Assembly: GCA_004154925.1 (NCBI GenBank)
Contig: QJNS01000154.1
Span: 1-64,000, forward strand
Reading direction: 5' to 3'
Origin: Monosporascus cannonballus
Taxonomy: Eukaryota; Ascomycota; Sordariomycetes; Xylariales
DNA length: 64,000 nucleotides
Part shown: positions 1-13,669 of the stretch, in pieces
Layout: each line of letters begins with the position of its first letter
Numbering within the stretch: the first letter of the stretch is position 1
Program-made: the position numbers and the translations under genes
Notes under the pieces: model-generated
Seen by the model: only the letters and a program-made list of their open reading frames with translations
What the model was told of the DNA's origin: nothing
Databases searched by the model: none

Positions 1-5
1 AAAAA

Positions 6-77
<72 letters not shown>

Positions 78-146
78 AAAAAAAGAAAAAAAAGAAAAAA
101 AAGAAAAAAAAGAAAAAAAAGAAAAAAAAGAAAAATAACGAAACTA
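1..146. repeat. Poly-A tract grading into a GAAAAAAAA 9-mer array
   Basis: The window opens with an almost pure A run of about 70 bases. It then passes into regularly spaced single G residues, one every nine bases, repeated about seven times. Low-complexity sequence with no coding content. It could be a genuine simple repeat or an assembly or contig-edge effect; the sequence alone does not decide. Confidence 0.85.
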
Positions 147-214
147 AAAATAAATTTGAATTTTATAGATAAACACTAAATATATATGTAATATTATTTT
201 TAATAATATATTTT

Positions 215-420
215 TATGAAAATACAGCATCTATGAGGATAAGGCTAGTAGTCGACCAGCTACCGATCAGCCACCGACCTACTTATTAATATAAATCCAC
301 TATTTGGCAACTAATAGAAAACGCCAAATGGAAATAACCTAATACATTTATTTCTTGAAATCTGCTTTACGACTGGTCGGAAATTACCTTACCTAGCTTA
401 TAATTATTTATTATTTTATA
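215..420 (+). repeat. 5' LTR of element A
   Basis: 206 bp. It starts TATGAAAATACAG (from an ancestral TGT-type end) and ends TTTTATA (from a CA end). It aligns along its length with 13014-13218, for example at the shared block TTTACGACTGGTCG. Differences from the other copy are mostly C/T and G/A. Confidence 0.88.
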
Positions 421-1639
421 TTTTTTTTATTTTTACTTTAAAAATAATATGATAATTATTAAAAATAAAAATCGCCGATTACAAAACGAACCTAAATTAT
501 TAATTAAAAAGATTACCAATTAGAATTTAATTAACGAATAATCGATTACAATATAAAAATAAGTTAAAAAATTTATAATAAAACCTTAATAAGCAAAAGA
601 TTACGGTTTTTAAAATCTTAAATCTTTTTATATATATAATAAAACCGTATTCCGATAATTATTAATTAAACGGTCGAAAAACGAGCGTAATATAATAACC
701 GCATTTTAAAATTCAAAATAAAAAAAATAAAATTTTTTTAATAATAAATAGATTTTGAAAATTATTTATTAATAGAATAAATAATATTCGAAATTATTTC
801 GATAATTAGCCGAATAACAAATAATAATAAAAATTAAAAAAATAAAGTTTTATAAATTAATTGCAATATCGTTATAAAAGCCCAAGGGTAATAAATAAAT
901 ACCGTATTATAACTATTCGAAATTTTTCGAATATACGTTAATTAAAAAAATTAAATAAAACTTATTACGGAAGCTTACGCCAAAAGGCCAGGAGGAAATG
1001 CCTTTACCAATATTCAATAGGCCATAGGCTATATAGACGTTTATATTACGAATATTTTATAATTATATTACGTTAGGTTTAATTTTTTTAATTACGAAAA
1101 AAAATTAAAAATAAAAATTTCTGGATTTTTATTAAGAAACGTTACGTAAACCCTAATTTTTTCGATAAGGAATATAGGAAATAATTTATGGAATTACGAT
1201 AACGATCCGATTAATCGCCGTTAAACTTTTACGTTAAATAAAGGTTCTTAATTTATAAAATAAAATTTGCAAACGTTTTTAACCCGAAAAATGTTCCAAA
1301 TAAGAAATATTTTGCTTTTAATTATTTTTATAAATTAATATTAAGGTTACGAAATATTTTGTTACGAAAAAACGTTAAGTTAAAATAAATTAATAATATA
1401 ATAAATAAGATAAAACATTACTAGGACGTTTAGAAAAAAACGAAAGAAAACCGATTATTTTCCGCTAAAGGTATTAATAAGGATAAATAATTTTATTTTA
1501 ACGTTTTTGAAAAATAAATCTCCAAAGCAAATTAAAAACGCCGCGTAAAAATAATAAGGACCGCGGGCGTTCTTATATTCGGAAAGTAGATAATCGCCGA
1601 TTTAATTCTGATCGGAATAAATCCGTACGATTTAATACC

Positions 1640-1725
1640 TTTAATTTTTATAAAGGCTTATTTAAGTATTATAATTATGGGAAGTTAGGCCATAAAAACG
1701 TAAATTATAAATTTAAAAGAAATAC
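1640..1725 (+). pseudogene. gag: gag zinc-knuckle relic of element A
   Basis: One plus frame reads YYNYGKLGHKNVNY at 1667-1708. The spacing is exactly that of a retroviral-type CCHC knuckle (C-x2-C-x4-H-x4-C), but all three cysteine positions read tyrosine, as expected for TGT-to-TAT mutation on the coding strand. This is the nucleic-acid-binding end of Gag, here non-functional. Confidence 0.7.
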
Positions 1726-2639
1726 GAAAATCTTGTTATTCCGGCCATATAAAATTAAATCTCCGAAGGCCCCATAGAACGTTATAATATATAATAATAA
1801 ATTAAATTAAATTTTTAACGTAAATCTAAAAAGGAGCTGGAATAAGCGTATATATTTAGTTTATTTCAGTTAATAACTATAAAACGGTTAAAATAAAATT
1901 ATTTTTTTTAGAAAAAGGGCATTTATAAAAAAAGTATAAGGGATATGGCAGTATAAATAAATATAGATACCGGAGTACAGGTAAATATTATAAGCAAAAG
2001 GTTAACGAAAAAACTTAACTTTTAACTAATTTCCGTAGATATTCCGAACCTTATTAGCATTAATAATATATATATTAAGTATTATAAGGTTTTTAAGATT
2101 TTTATTAATATAACAAATAATAATAAAAACGAATAAAAGTTTAAATAAATTTATTTTATAATACGCCGTTACCGAAAAACGTTTAATTTTTTATTATTTA
2201 GATTAAAAATACGCAAATTAAGCGTTTTGTTAAATATAGTTATATATTAATAGTTATATAAATTATTAAAACAAGTTAACGGGCAGAAAATTATAAATTT
2301 AACATTTTTCGGTAAGCAAATTTATACCGTTAATTTAATAAGTTTAGCCGAAAAGTTAGATATTCCGGAATTAGAGAAAAAAGAAAAATAAAGAATAATC
2401 GATTTTTTTGTATATTTAAAGAATTTTCGTCAATATAATCCGAAAAAGTAACGTAAAAAATACCTTAATTATTAAAAAGAAAATATGCATTAAATTTAAT
2501 CTTAGTGAAAACGCTTTTATTCGGCCTAATTTACCTTATTTCGGAGGTTTAAAGGAAAATATTCGAAAAATATATCCGAAAAAACCTAAAAATAAGCCGG
2601 ATACGTTATTCGAAAACGGACGTAAAGGTACCAGTATTA

Positions 2640-3010
2640 TTGGTACTTAAGAAAACGGTAATTTTCAAATATGCGTCGATTATAAAAGGTTAAATCGGGT
2701 AATAATAAAAAATCAATATTTTTTATTCTTAATTATGAAAATAATAAATAGCCTAAAATTAATTAAAATATTTTCGAAAATTAATTTTAAGGATATTTAT
2801 TAACATATTAGGATTAAAAAAGATAATTAATAAAACATTGTTTTTCGAATATAATACGAGTAATTTAAATATATAATTATATGATTTGATTTTATTTATA
2901 CGTTAATTATTGTTTAAAACTATATATATAGGGTATTATTTATATTAATTACTTATACATATATAATATATTTAAATAATATAATTATTTATTTAAAGAA
3001 TAAAAAAATA
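2640..3010 (+). pseudogene. pol: Reverse transcriptase relic of element A
   Basis: From 2651 a plus frame reads ENGNFQICVDYKRLNRV, the usual Ty3/gypsy RT entry (substrate-binding fingers). Further on comes a motif corresponding to IFSKIDLKDAY, and near 2968-3000 the catalytic YLDDIIIY box reads YLNNIIIY. Both catalytic aspartates have become asparagine (GAT to AAT). Stops interrupt the frame. The downstream part of pol is displaced by about 5.6 kb by element B. Confidence 0.8.
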
Positions 3011-3547
3011 TACGAAATATTTTTAATTAATTTACGAATAATTATTGTAATATGAATCCTTTTTCAAAATATTTAAATACGAACTTTTTTTAAAAAAAAT
3101 AAAGTTTTTAAAATTTGTAATTAATATTAACAGTTTAGAAATAAACTGCCGACGGGTCGATATTATCGAAATATGGCTAAAATTAAAATTAATTTATAAT
3201 ATTTAAGTATTTTTGGGATTTGCGAATTTTTATTATAAATTTATTGTTTATTATATATATATTATTAAATTTATTATTAGGTTTTGAAAAAGGGTGTAAG
3301 GTAAAGATAAAATAACAAAATTTCGGTAATCTAAAAAAATTAAAAATATATTCCGAAACTTAAAAAATATTTTTAATCAGCGATTATTTTCCGATATTAA
3401 AATAATATTAAAAATATTAGGGTTAAAATAAACGCCTTAATAAAAATTATATTAAAGATATTTTTATAAAAATTCAGAAAATATTAACGCCTGATTATAT
3501 ATTAATTGCAAAAATTAAATCTTATTAAAAAGTAATAAATTATAAAG

Positions 3548-3737
3548 TATTACAGACTAAAGCCTATAGGGCGGCTCGGGCTTACGGAGCGAGCTCCTTA
3601 GCCCGAGTTCACCTATATGTATATAGGGAGCAACCACCTCGTTGGTAGCTAGCTGTTTCTCCCCTTTCCTCCTTACCTTAAATATAAACCTTTATTGGGC
3701 CGTACTTCCGTTTAGCTTACGTATTATATCCGTTATA
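3548..3737 (+). repeat. 5' LTR of element B, with GC-rich hairpin
   Basis: 190 bp, aligning base for base in length with 8965-9154. It contains an inverted repeat near 3574-3607 (GGGCTTACGGAGC / GAGCTCCTTAGCCC) that can fold into a stem-loop and stands out in an AT-rich background. The end is RIP-altered (CCGTTATA against CCGTCACA in the other copy). Confidence 0.92.
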
Positions 3738-6069
3738 TATATTTAAGGTTATAACTTATTACAGTTTTTAGGAAGCTAGGTAAAAGCGAAACGTTTCTTA
3801 AAAATACCCTGGCCATAGATAATAAGCTAAAAAAATTTTATAATAAAATAATTGCGAAATAACATAATCGACGAAACTATAAACGAACTTATAGTATTAA
3901 TTTTATCCGGGATTACTAAAGAAAACTTATAATATTAATTGTTCGTAAATATATTTTAAAAATTTAATATATAGTTAAAAAAATTTGCCAAATTGGTTTT
4001 TTAGCCGTAACGAAATGATAAATAACCTATTTAACCGGATAATGACGGTAAAAAAATATCTTTTTATAAAAATAAAAGAAAAAAAAGCTTTTATAAAATA
4101 GGACCCGCTTTGCCAAAAACTTACGGTAGGCCCACCGTTTAATAACGCGTTTATAAAAGCGAATCGTAAACCTATAAAATGGCCCTTATAAAACGGGAAA
4201 CAAAAAACGTTCCGTTCGTTTTTCGCTATATTCTATACGAAAATAAAGAAAATTAATTTATTTTTAATTTCTTCATAATAACCTGCCTAGGTATTATAAT
4301 ATTTATGCTTATTAAAAAGTAATTATAATTTAATTATTAATTCGAAATAAAAAAATTATAAAAAAATTTTAACGTTAATAATTTTTTTATATAAAAAAGT
4401 AATTCGAAAATAAATAAGCGGTATAATCCGTTAAGGAATAATTATAACGTATAAAATAAAATAATAATTAATAATTTTAAAATTACTTATTACATTTTAA
4501 TTTTAAATTGACCGAATATAAAAATTTAACGTAATTCTTAATAATTAAGGTAATTTTTTTAAACGCCAATATTAATATGTAATTCCGTAACGTATTAATT
4601 GCGAAAAATATGCTTTATAACGATTATAACCGTTAAATGCGTAAAATAAAAAAGATAATTAATTATTTAAAAGCTTTGTCCGATTACTATATAAATAAAA
4701 AATAATAACTTAATATTCCGGTAAAAAAACGGAATAATTAATTAACAATAATATATCGGCTAAATTAATAAACCGGCTTAAATAATAAATATTTAAAAAA
4801 ATGTATTTATAACGGATATTGCGTAATTAATTACGTTAATTTCCAAATTTATAAATTAATAACGGAATAATTAAAAAAACTAATCCGGGAATAATTCGGG
4901 ATAAAGCTCTGATAACCGGCCCTATATAAAATAATTTTTTAATAACGAAATAAAAATTCGGAAACGGAAAAAATAATATTTCCGTTACGTTATCACAAAT
5001 TATTTAAATTGGGAATACCCCAAATATAAATCCGTAAAACGGGTTTATCCGGCTAAAACAAAGATTACGGCAGCAAGTTTACGGAATGCCGTTAACGGAA
5101 ATAATAATTTGGATAACGAAAATTTAAAAAAATAACTTTTATTAAAAATTGCTAATAAAAAAATATAATAAAGGAAAAATTACAAAAAATTAATAATAAA
5201 TTAAATAATATTTTTTTATATTAAACGCCTTAATTAATAATATTATATATATAAACGTCCTAATTAATAATAAATATATTTATTATTCCGTATTTAATTA
5301 ACGGTTAATCCGCCGTTTAAAATTATAACGTATACTTATTATATTCCGTCGGTTAAAGCTGGCGAAAAATAATAAACTTATAATAATTACGATTTAAAAA
5401 ATTATTTACGTTAATATAAACTTAAATGGCCATTTAAAACAAATCTAGAAATACGTAATTAAAAATTTATTTCATTTTTTTATTTTGGGGAAACCTTAAA
5501 TAGAATATAATAATATTATATATAAGGCGAAATAATAATTTATCCGTTTCGCGAACGACGTTATTACGCCTATATTACGCGAAAAAAATAACTTAATAAA
5601 AAGCCTAAAAACCGCCTAAAAGGGCAATTACAGAAATACAAAAAAGCCTATTTAATAACGGCTATAATTTTCGTAATAATAACGTAATAAAACCGTTATA
5701 AAAAAAACGGGATATAATTATTTGCAATTTTTATAAAAAATATTAATAAGGCCCTAAAAGTAAAACCGTAATTAATTTCCAAAAATATAACGGAACGTTT
5801 TTTTTTTAAAAAAATACGGAAATTCTGAAACCTTTTTATAAATAACGAAAATTTATCGTTATTACCTTATTATAATAATAATAATATAACGATAAACCTA
5901 AAAAATAAATATTTTGGGCCAGGAAAAAATAATTTTATAAGGACCTTTATATAAAATATTAAAAAAAATTATTAATTTTATATAAAATATTTATAAACTT
6001 ATTTGATAAAATTTAAATTCGAGCTAATAATTCCCTTATAAATATCCCGGTATTATTTGCAAAAAAACT

Positions 6070-6430
6070 TAACGAAGGTTTACGGTTTTACGTAAATTAT
6101 AAGGAATTAAATAAAATTACGAAATAAAATTATTACCTTTTCCCGTTAATAAAGGAAACGTTATAAACCTTATTACAGGCCCGGTAATTTACGAAATTTA
6201 ACGTTCGAACAACCTTTTACCAATTACGTATCCGCCAAAGAAACAAATAGAAAATTACGTTCCGTATACGTTTCGGGTTTTTTAAATAATTAATATATTT
6301 ATTCGGCCTTAACGGTATACCGGTTACTTTTTAGCATTATATTAATACTATATTAAAACGTTACCTTAATACCTTTTATTTTACATATATAAACAATATA
6401 TTAATTTATTCATCCGGCTTTCGAATTAAC
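6070..6430 (+). pseudogene. pol: Reverse transcriptase relic of element B
   Basis: The plus frame near 6078 reads GLRFYVNYKELNKITK, a gypsy RT signature with D-to-N and R-to-K type changes. A YQLRIR..N..KITFRIRFG segment follows, and YINNILIYS at 6386-6412 stands for the catalytic YLDDILIYS. Loss of both aspartates and in-frame stops make it inactive. Confidence 0.82.
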
Positions 6431-8964
6431 CATATAATTAAGGTTAAGCTGGTATTCCGCGGTTTAGCAAAAATAAAACTAAAGCGGGATCCGGATAAAT
6501 ACGAATATATAATCCAGGAAACGAAATACCTAAAATTTATTATCGAAACAAAAGTAAACTTAAAAATCGATTTTAAAAAAATAACCGTTATTCAAAAATA
6601 AAAAGCTTTTATTAATATAAAAAAAGTTAAAAGTTTTATTAAGTTTGCTAATTTTTACCGAACCTTTATAAAAGGTTTTAGCGGAATAATAATTTCCTTT
6701 TTATAACTAATTACAAAAGGAACTTTTTTCTATTAAAAAAACGAAAAGTAACGAACTTTTAATTAATTTAAAGAATTTTTTTATTATAACGCTTATTTTT
6801 ACGTATTAAAATCCCGAAAAAAAACGGTAATAAAAGTAAATTATTCTGGCTAAACAGCTAAAAATAGTTATCCTAATTCGATTTATTAAGGTATTTATAA
6901 TTAATTACGTATTTTTTTAAAATTTTATTATTAATTAAATGTAATTACGAAATATACGATAAAAAGTTATTAATTATTGTTAAAACGTTAGCAAAATAAA
7001 AAAAGAAAATTTAAAAATTAATTAACTCTTTTACAATTTTAATAAATTACGTAAATTTCCAGTACTTTATAAATATCCGTAAATTTACTAAAAAACAAAT
7101 TCGATAAACCGGCTTTTTATTCGCCTTTAATTTCGTATTTAAATATTGCCCTAATAAGTTAATAAACCGACTTAATACCATATTTCGCAAATTATAAAAT
7201 ATATTTTACGGCAAAAAAAATATTAAGTTTAAAAGGTAAGCAACCTGGTTAATTAAGGAAAAATAATTATTTAATAAACCGATACGGATTTAAGAAATCT
7301 TAATGGCCGTAATTTATCTAAAATAAAAAAATAACAAACGACCGGCTATACCTTTCAGCAAAAAATATTTTTCGAAAAAAACCTTTAAAAAATATAAAAT
7401 TTAAAAATTATTAAAAATAAAACCTTAAATATGGCGTACGCCGCCGTGGCCCAAAAGTTACATAATTTCCCCCTAGTTATAAACGCGGTAAAAATTTTTA
7501 TAACGGAATATTTTTTTAACTTTAAAAGTTTTTTATAATTTAAAAAATATATTTAGATCCTTATTTAAAAACCGTTCCGGACATTATTAATCTAATAAAT
7601 ATACGATTTTTATATTACTAGTTACCTAAGAAAAAATATTACGTTAATAATATTAATCCGTAATTATTATTAGCCGGAATAAATTTAAAATATATACCGT
7701 TTTTACCGTAACTGCGACATATATAATAAGTTATACGTATAAAAAAACGAAAAAAATTATTACGGCCTTTATCTATTTTAAACCGATTTTATTTAAATTT
7801 TTTAATAAATTTTATAATCGACTTATTAGCAAGGTAAAAAAAAACCCTTATTTTTTTATGGTATTTTACGATCGTTTAATAAAAACGCTTATTTTAAAAT
7901 TAATACTTAATATAGACGCAAAAATATACGTTTAATATTTTAATATTTATTATTAAAAATATTACGGCTTTTTTAAAAAATTAATATCTAATAAAAGAAA
8001 TAATTAAACGAATAAATATTAAATTTATTTATATAACTTCATAAGTATATAATAAATAACTTGATATATTTTTTTATTTTTAAACAAACGGAATTACGAA
8101 AAAAATTAATTAAGAAATTTTCATATATTTCCGTATTTGATAAATTATATATAATATAATTAAACCGAACTATTACCGGTAATATAATTAATTTTTAACG
8201 GCAGGAATTTTTTATTAAAAATAATTTTTTTAAATTTACGAATACGATATAAAACTTATTAATAAGGTATTAATAATTACCTAATTAATTTTCGAAATAC
8301 AAAAAATTATTAATTTTATCAAGAAATTACGAAAAAGTGCGAAATTCGCATAAATTATTATAATATTAATATAAGCCCGGATAAAACAATTAATTAATAT
8401 TTTTAAAAAATAAATACCATATTTTAAAAAAAAGAACTTAATATAATTAAATTTAAAAAATATAATTATTTTAAAATTATCCAAAAAATTATTTTAAATA
8501 TATATTAAATATAAAGTTATTATAATTACGCCGTATAATACCATAAAATTAAACATATTATTAAGAATATACTTAAAATTCGACATAAATTTCTGAAAAC
8601 CAATAATAAAAAACCCGTTATTTAATTAAATTTTAAATAATAATTAACCGTAACCGATATTATTAAAAAAAAGAAAAATATATATAATAAAACGCATATT
8701 AAAAGCTGAAAATAAGAGCATAAACCGCAGTTACCAAAAAAGGTTATTTGTAAAATAAGTAGGTTACGCCGAACCAATATAAAAACTATGTAATAATTTC
8801 GAAAATATAATTATTTTTAATAATTTCGAAAAGTTATTCGGAAACAGAAACGGGATCGACGAAAACGTAAAAGTACGAATAAAAATAAAAGAAAAAAGAT
8901 ATAAGCAAAGCCGTCGCCGCCTCGCCGTAACCTTATTATTCCCTAAGGGCAAGGAAAAAGGTGA

Positions 8965-9154
8965 TATTACAGGCTAAAACCTATAGGGCGGCTCGAGCTT
9001 ACGAAGTAAGCTCCTTAGCCCGAGCTTGCCCATATATATATAGGGAGCAGCCACCTCGTCAGTAGCTAGCTATTTCTCCCTTTTCCTTCTTACCTTAAAT
9101 ATAAACCTTCGTTGGGCCGTGCCTTCGTTCAGCCTACGTATCGTGCCCGTCACA
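8965..9154 (+). repeat. 3' LTR of element B
   Basis: 190 bp, partner of 3548-3737, followed directly by the second TAAAG target copy. It retains more of the original bases (for example CCGTCACA at the end), including the hairpin block near 8991-9025. Confidence 0.92.
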
Positions 9155-10650
9155 TAAAGTAATAAAAATTATTTGCAATTATAAAAAGCTTAAAATATTA
9201 ATAGCAATACCTTAAAAGTACGAAAACTTTTTTTTAATATTTATCGATTATATAGCGTTAAAGGATATAATAAAAACGCCAGCGCGTAACCTTATAGGAA
9301 AATTGGCCCGATAAATTTACCGTTTTACGTAATTCGATTTTAAGATTTAATATTGACCGGGCGCCGTTAACCCGGCAAATAAATTATTTAAACGTCCGGA
9401 TTATATATTAAGTGAAATCGCATATAAAAACATAATTCTTACGTTATTTAAAAAATTCGGATTTACGAATAATATGTCGAAAAACGTATGAAAAATGGTT
9501 ACAAATATATAACGCGATTTAGAATATTATAAGAAGGCAAAAGATTTTATAAAAATAACGCAAAATTCGTTTATTATAAAATTCTTAAACAGATTTTAAA
9601 TAACGGAAATTTATGTAATTATTATCTGTATAAAAAAAACGGAAAGTTTTCGTTATATAATCGTAAAAGGTTTTCGAAACAAAAAATAAAAAATTATATA
9701 TTTATTAAATTTATCGTTTACGAATAACAATATAAACGCAAATCGCAATAATAATATGATTAATAATTAAATAACGGTAACCGCAAATTACGACAGTATT
9801 ATAATCGGATTTTGAAAAATTTAAAAAGGATAAAATTAATATTAAAGCTATTATTTATAACTAATACGTTTTACGTCCTTAAACAAAAAAATTATTTAAG
9901 GACGAAACAGTATTTTAGCCGAAAATTTCCCGATAGTTTTACGATTAGATTCGAAAGTTATAAATTAAGAATTTAAATATTATAAAGCTAATATGAATAA
10001 TTAAACGTTAAGCCGGAATAAAAGGAGAATATTTTCTGAATTTAAATAAGATTTTATATTATTGGAATAAATTTATAATCCTATTACAGGGCGTTTTACG
10101 GAAATAATTAATCAATTAGTACCATAATAATCTAAAGGTAAGATATATAAGATATAATCGTATATTAGAATTAATAACTATAAAGTTTTATTAGGAAAAT
10201 ATAACGAACGATATTCGACAATATATTAATTAATATGCGAATTATTAAAGCATAATAAAATTACGTTATAAATCATATAAATAATTATAGCCTTTAGCGT
10301 TATTTAAGCAATTTTTAAAAAGATTTTGTTAGATTTTATTATAGAGTTTTTTAAAAGCTTAAATTTAAACGGGTTAAAGTACGACGTAATTCTGGCGATC
10401 GTTAACCACTTTACGAAATTAGGATTATTTATTTTTATAGTTAAAACCTTAATTACAACTGAATTAATTTAATTATTTTACGACAAAATTAAATGTAAAT
10501 TCGGTACGCCAGCCGGAATTATTAGCTATAAACATAAGTTATTAACGAATTAATTCTAAGCGGAATTTTGCAAAAAATAAAAAATAAAACGGCAAATATT
10601 AACCGTTTATTATCCGTAAACCGATGAATAAACCGAAGGTACTTATTAAA
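9155..10650 (+). pseudogene. pol: Element A pol continued: RNase H/tether and integrase relic
   Basis: After element B, a plus frame near 9270-9420 resembles the region between RNase H and integrase in gypsy pol (a run like FDFKI.YR.P.....INYLN). Near 10378 the integrase core reads KYDVILAIVNHFTKLG, matching the usual YD.ILVVVDRFTK, where the metal-binding D is now N. Near 10590-10640 a segment stands for the ..RLSTAYHPQTDGQTE motif. The gene is split by B and full of stops. Confidence 0.75.
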
Positions 10651-13013
10651 TTTTAAAATATTATTTCCGTAATTACGTTAATAAATATCAAAATAATTGG
10701 ATAAGGTTATTGCGAAATACGGAATTCGTATATAATAATATGCGAAACGCGTTTACCGGCTATTTTCCGTTCGAAACCTTATATAGGGATTATTTAGAAA
10801 TAATGGAATATTTTTTATAAAGGTCAAGAAATAAATATAAGAAACTAAAAAATACCTTAAAAATGGTGGTTATTTGTAAAATAATATACGAATATTAGAA
10901 AAAATAACGACAGCCTAAAAAAGTATTATAATTAACGTTATACGTTTATAAAAGTTTAATTAAAATAATAAATAAATTTATTAATTAAAAATTTTAAATT
11001 CAAAAATAAAAAAATTAAATTTATTTATATTCGCGTTATAATTAAGATATAAATCAATTTTTAAATGTATAAATTTTTTTTATTAAATATTAACAAATAT
11101 ATAACCTATTCTTAATATCTTTATCAAAATTATAATATAACCGAAAACCGGGCGATATTTAGATAACGTTATCGGATCTAATAAAGCAATAGAAAAAATA
11201 AGTAATAAAAGATATTATCCGTTATCGAGATAACTAGGAGTAACGTAAATATCTGATTAAATAGAAAAATTAGCCCGCTAAATATAATACGTAAAAGTTT
11301 CGAAAATATTTTAAATACGCGTTTAAAATATTATAATGTTACGAAAAAAAGTTAAATACGCATATAAGAAATAAAACGACCTAAAAACTGCAACAATAAT
11401 AATAACCTAATTAGAAATTAATTGCTTAATAATTACAAGAATTATAAAAAATAATTCCAAATATATTTGAAATATTAACGATAAAACATTATTTAATTAT
11501 ATAATTACTTTTACGTTTTTGACAAATAATTACTTTATTATATACCCGTCGGAAATTAATAAATAACGTAAAAAGAAAGCGATTTTTTATTTTGAAAACA
11601 AAATTTTATATTTAATTATTAAATTTTATATTAATTGGCTTTTAATAGGCATATTACGAAAATTGATGTAAGAATATCGAAAAACGATCGGAAAATATAT
11701 AACGGCAAAAAAACGGGTATATCTATTAAATTTGTTAAACGTAAAAGTCGAAAAAAACTTAAGAACGTTTTATTTCTTATAAAAAACAAGGCCTAAATAC
11801 CCGGAACATATTTTATTATTAATCGAAAATAAGATATTGTTTTTAAAATACTTAACGTATTCAGGTATAATAGTAATTTTGCCAGGTAAAGCCGTTTTTA
11901 ATTGTAATTATTAATAAATATTAGAATTTCGTTAAAACGTTAGAAAATAGGCGGAAAATATTCGTAAACAGAAAGCCTAATAATATAAAGGCTTTCGAAA
12001 ATCGCTTTATTTATAGAGGTATTTTAAAATTGCGCCTAATTAAAGATTAATTGCGGAATAATAAGAAAAGGACCGTAATACTTATAAAAAGAATTTAAAT
12101 TTATAAATTTATAAAATAACGTTAAAATTAGATTTCCGTAGCCATAACGGACGATCCGAAATTAATTTTTGTTATATTAAGGAAATAACATTCCTTAATA
12201 ATAATTACGTTAAAGGCGAATTTGGTCTTACGAAGAACGTCAAATCGACGACCGACCGTAACCATAATAAAACGTTTATGTTAGGTATTTATAATACGAA
12301 TTTTCTAGAATTTGTTAATTAAATCTTAATTATCGGTACCGAATTAAAAAACCGTTTAGGCGGTACCTTTAAAAACGATCGAAATTTGAACGGAAATTAA
12401 TTAAATAACGATATTAATAATATTAATAATAATTACTTATCTCGCCAAAAGTCTTATTATAAAAATTGGTTATAACGTAATTTAAGGCGTTCGAAATTTA
12501 AACGTAAATCGTATAATAATCGAAATAACGTTATGTTACGTAAATATAATACGGTTTATTACCGCCCGTAATACAATTAATATTTATCTTATTATCAGCG
12601 TCTAAAAAATAACGTTAAAGGAAATCTTAATCCTTATTAATATCAAAATATTTTTTTTCAAATTTCTTACGAAAAAAAGCGAACGGAAATAATATGCAAA
12701 ATAAACGGAACAGGCGAAATAAACATAAAGAAAAACGGAAAACCGAACGAAATACGTACGTAAAAAAATAAAAAGATAAATACAAAAAAGAAAAAAAAAT
12801 TAAACAAAATAAGGTTAAAATGAATTATAATAAAAAACTGGGCGAAATATAATTAATTATATAATATAATACATATTAATTATTGCCACAATTATTTATA
12901 ATATAATATAACGGTAAATTATCGGCAAATATATATAATTAGATTTACAAAACGTATTATATTAAATTAATAATAATATTGTTAAAATTAATAATTTAAA
13001 AAGAGAAAGTAAT

Positions 13014-13218
13014 TGTAAAAATATAGCCCTTATAAGAATAAGGTTAATAACCGACTAGCTATTAATTCATTACGATTTACTTATTAATATAAATTCAGTA
13101 TTTAATAACTAATAAGAAACGCTAGATAAAGATAACCAAATACATTTATTTCTTAGAATCTGCTTTACGACTGGTCGAAAATCACCTTATCCAGTTCATA
13201 ACTATTCATTATTTTATA
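13014..13218 (+). repeat. 3' LTR of element A
   Basis: 205 bp, one base shorter than its partner at 215-420, preceded by a purine tract and followed by the second ATTTT target copy (13219-13223). Confidence 0.88.
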
Positions 13219-13431
13219 ATTTTCTATTAAGTTTTTGAATTAACGCATATATTTAAATATTTTGAAATAATATGTTATACTTTATATATTATATCTCGAT
13301 TAAATTAAGTATATTTTAAATACATCTATATAAAAATATATGAATAGTTTTCATATATATATTAGTAATTACGTATTCGGCTTTATCGTAAAACTTTATA
13401 TAATTAAGATACAATTTATGCTAACTGTAAA

Positions 13432-13669
13432 TATTAAAACTTAGCAAATTACGGCCTTTAAAAGCGATTATAACAGAAATAGCTAAAGAAGTCGAGTGGG
13501 CTAAGTTACGTAACGAATTACTAACTTACTAACAGTAAGCTAATAAGTCAAATTATTAACTTATTAATAGTAAATTAATAAGCCGAATAAAGTGTATATA
13601 TTTATTATATTTATAATTTAAATAATACTAATTTATAGTATATTTTCGTTATTTAAAACGTTTTTAATA
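13432..13669 (+). repeat. 5' LTR of element U
   Basis: 238 bp; begins TATTAAAACTTAGC and ends TTTTTAATA. It pairs with 19943-20180 at identical length. Confidence 0.72.

Larger units (their letters stand above)
3548..9154 (+). mobile_element. Element B: RIP-degraded Ty3/gypsy retrotransposon nested in element A
   Basis: Two 190-bp LTRs (3548-3737 and 8965-9154) of identical length are flanked by the TSD TAAAG (3543-3547 and 9155-9159). The element is 5607 bp and sits inside the pol gene of element A. A purine-rich tract ends at the 3' LTR (about 8945-8964), giving plus orientation. A plus-strand gypsy RT relic lies at about 6070-6430. The 3' LTR is less mutated than the 5' LTR. The body carries stops in every frame. 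Confidence 0.93.
215..13218 (+). mobile_element. Element A: RIP-degraded Ty3/gypsy LTR retrotransposon, interrupted by element B
   Basis: It is bounded by two alignable LTRs (215-420 and 13014-13218) and a 5-bp TSD, ATTTT (210-214 and 13219-13223). A purine-rich tract just left of the 3' LTR (about 12999-13013) gives plus orientation. Plus-strand relics come in gypsy order: a gag zinc knuckle near 1667, reverse transcriptase near 2651-3010, then, beyond the inserted element B, an RNase H/tether region and an integrase core near 10370-10645. Subtracting B and its duplicated target leaves about 7.4 kb, a normal gypsy length. Every frame is broken by stops and G-to-A or C-to-T changes, so the element cannot be autonomous. 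Confidence 0.9.

Noticed and set aside
8281..8484. Phe/Ile/Lys-rich minus-strand frame in element B
   Set aside because: Antisense to the element's pol and composed of AT-rich codons only.
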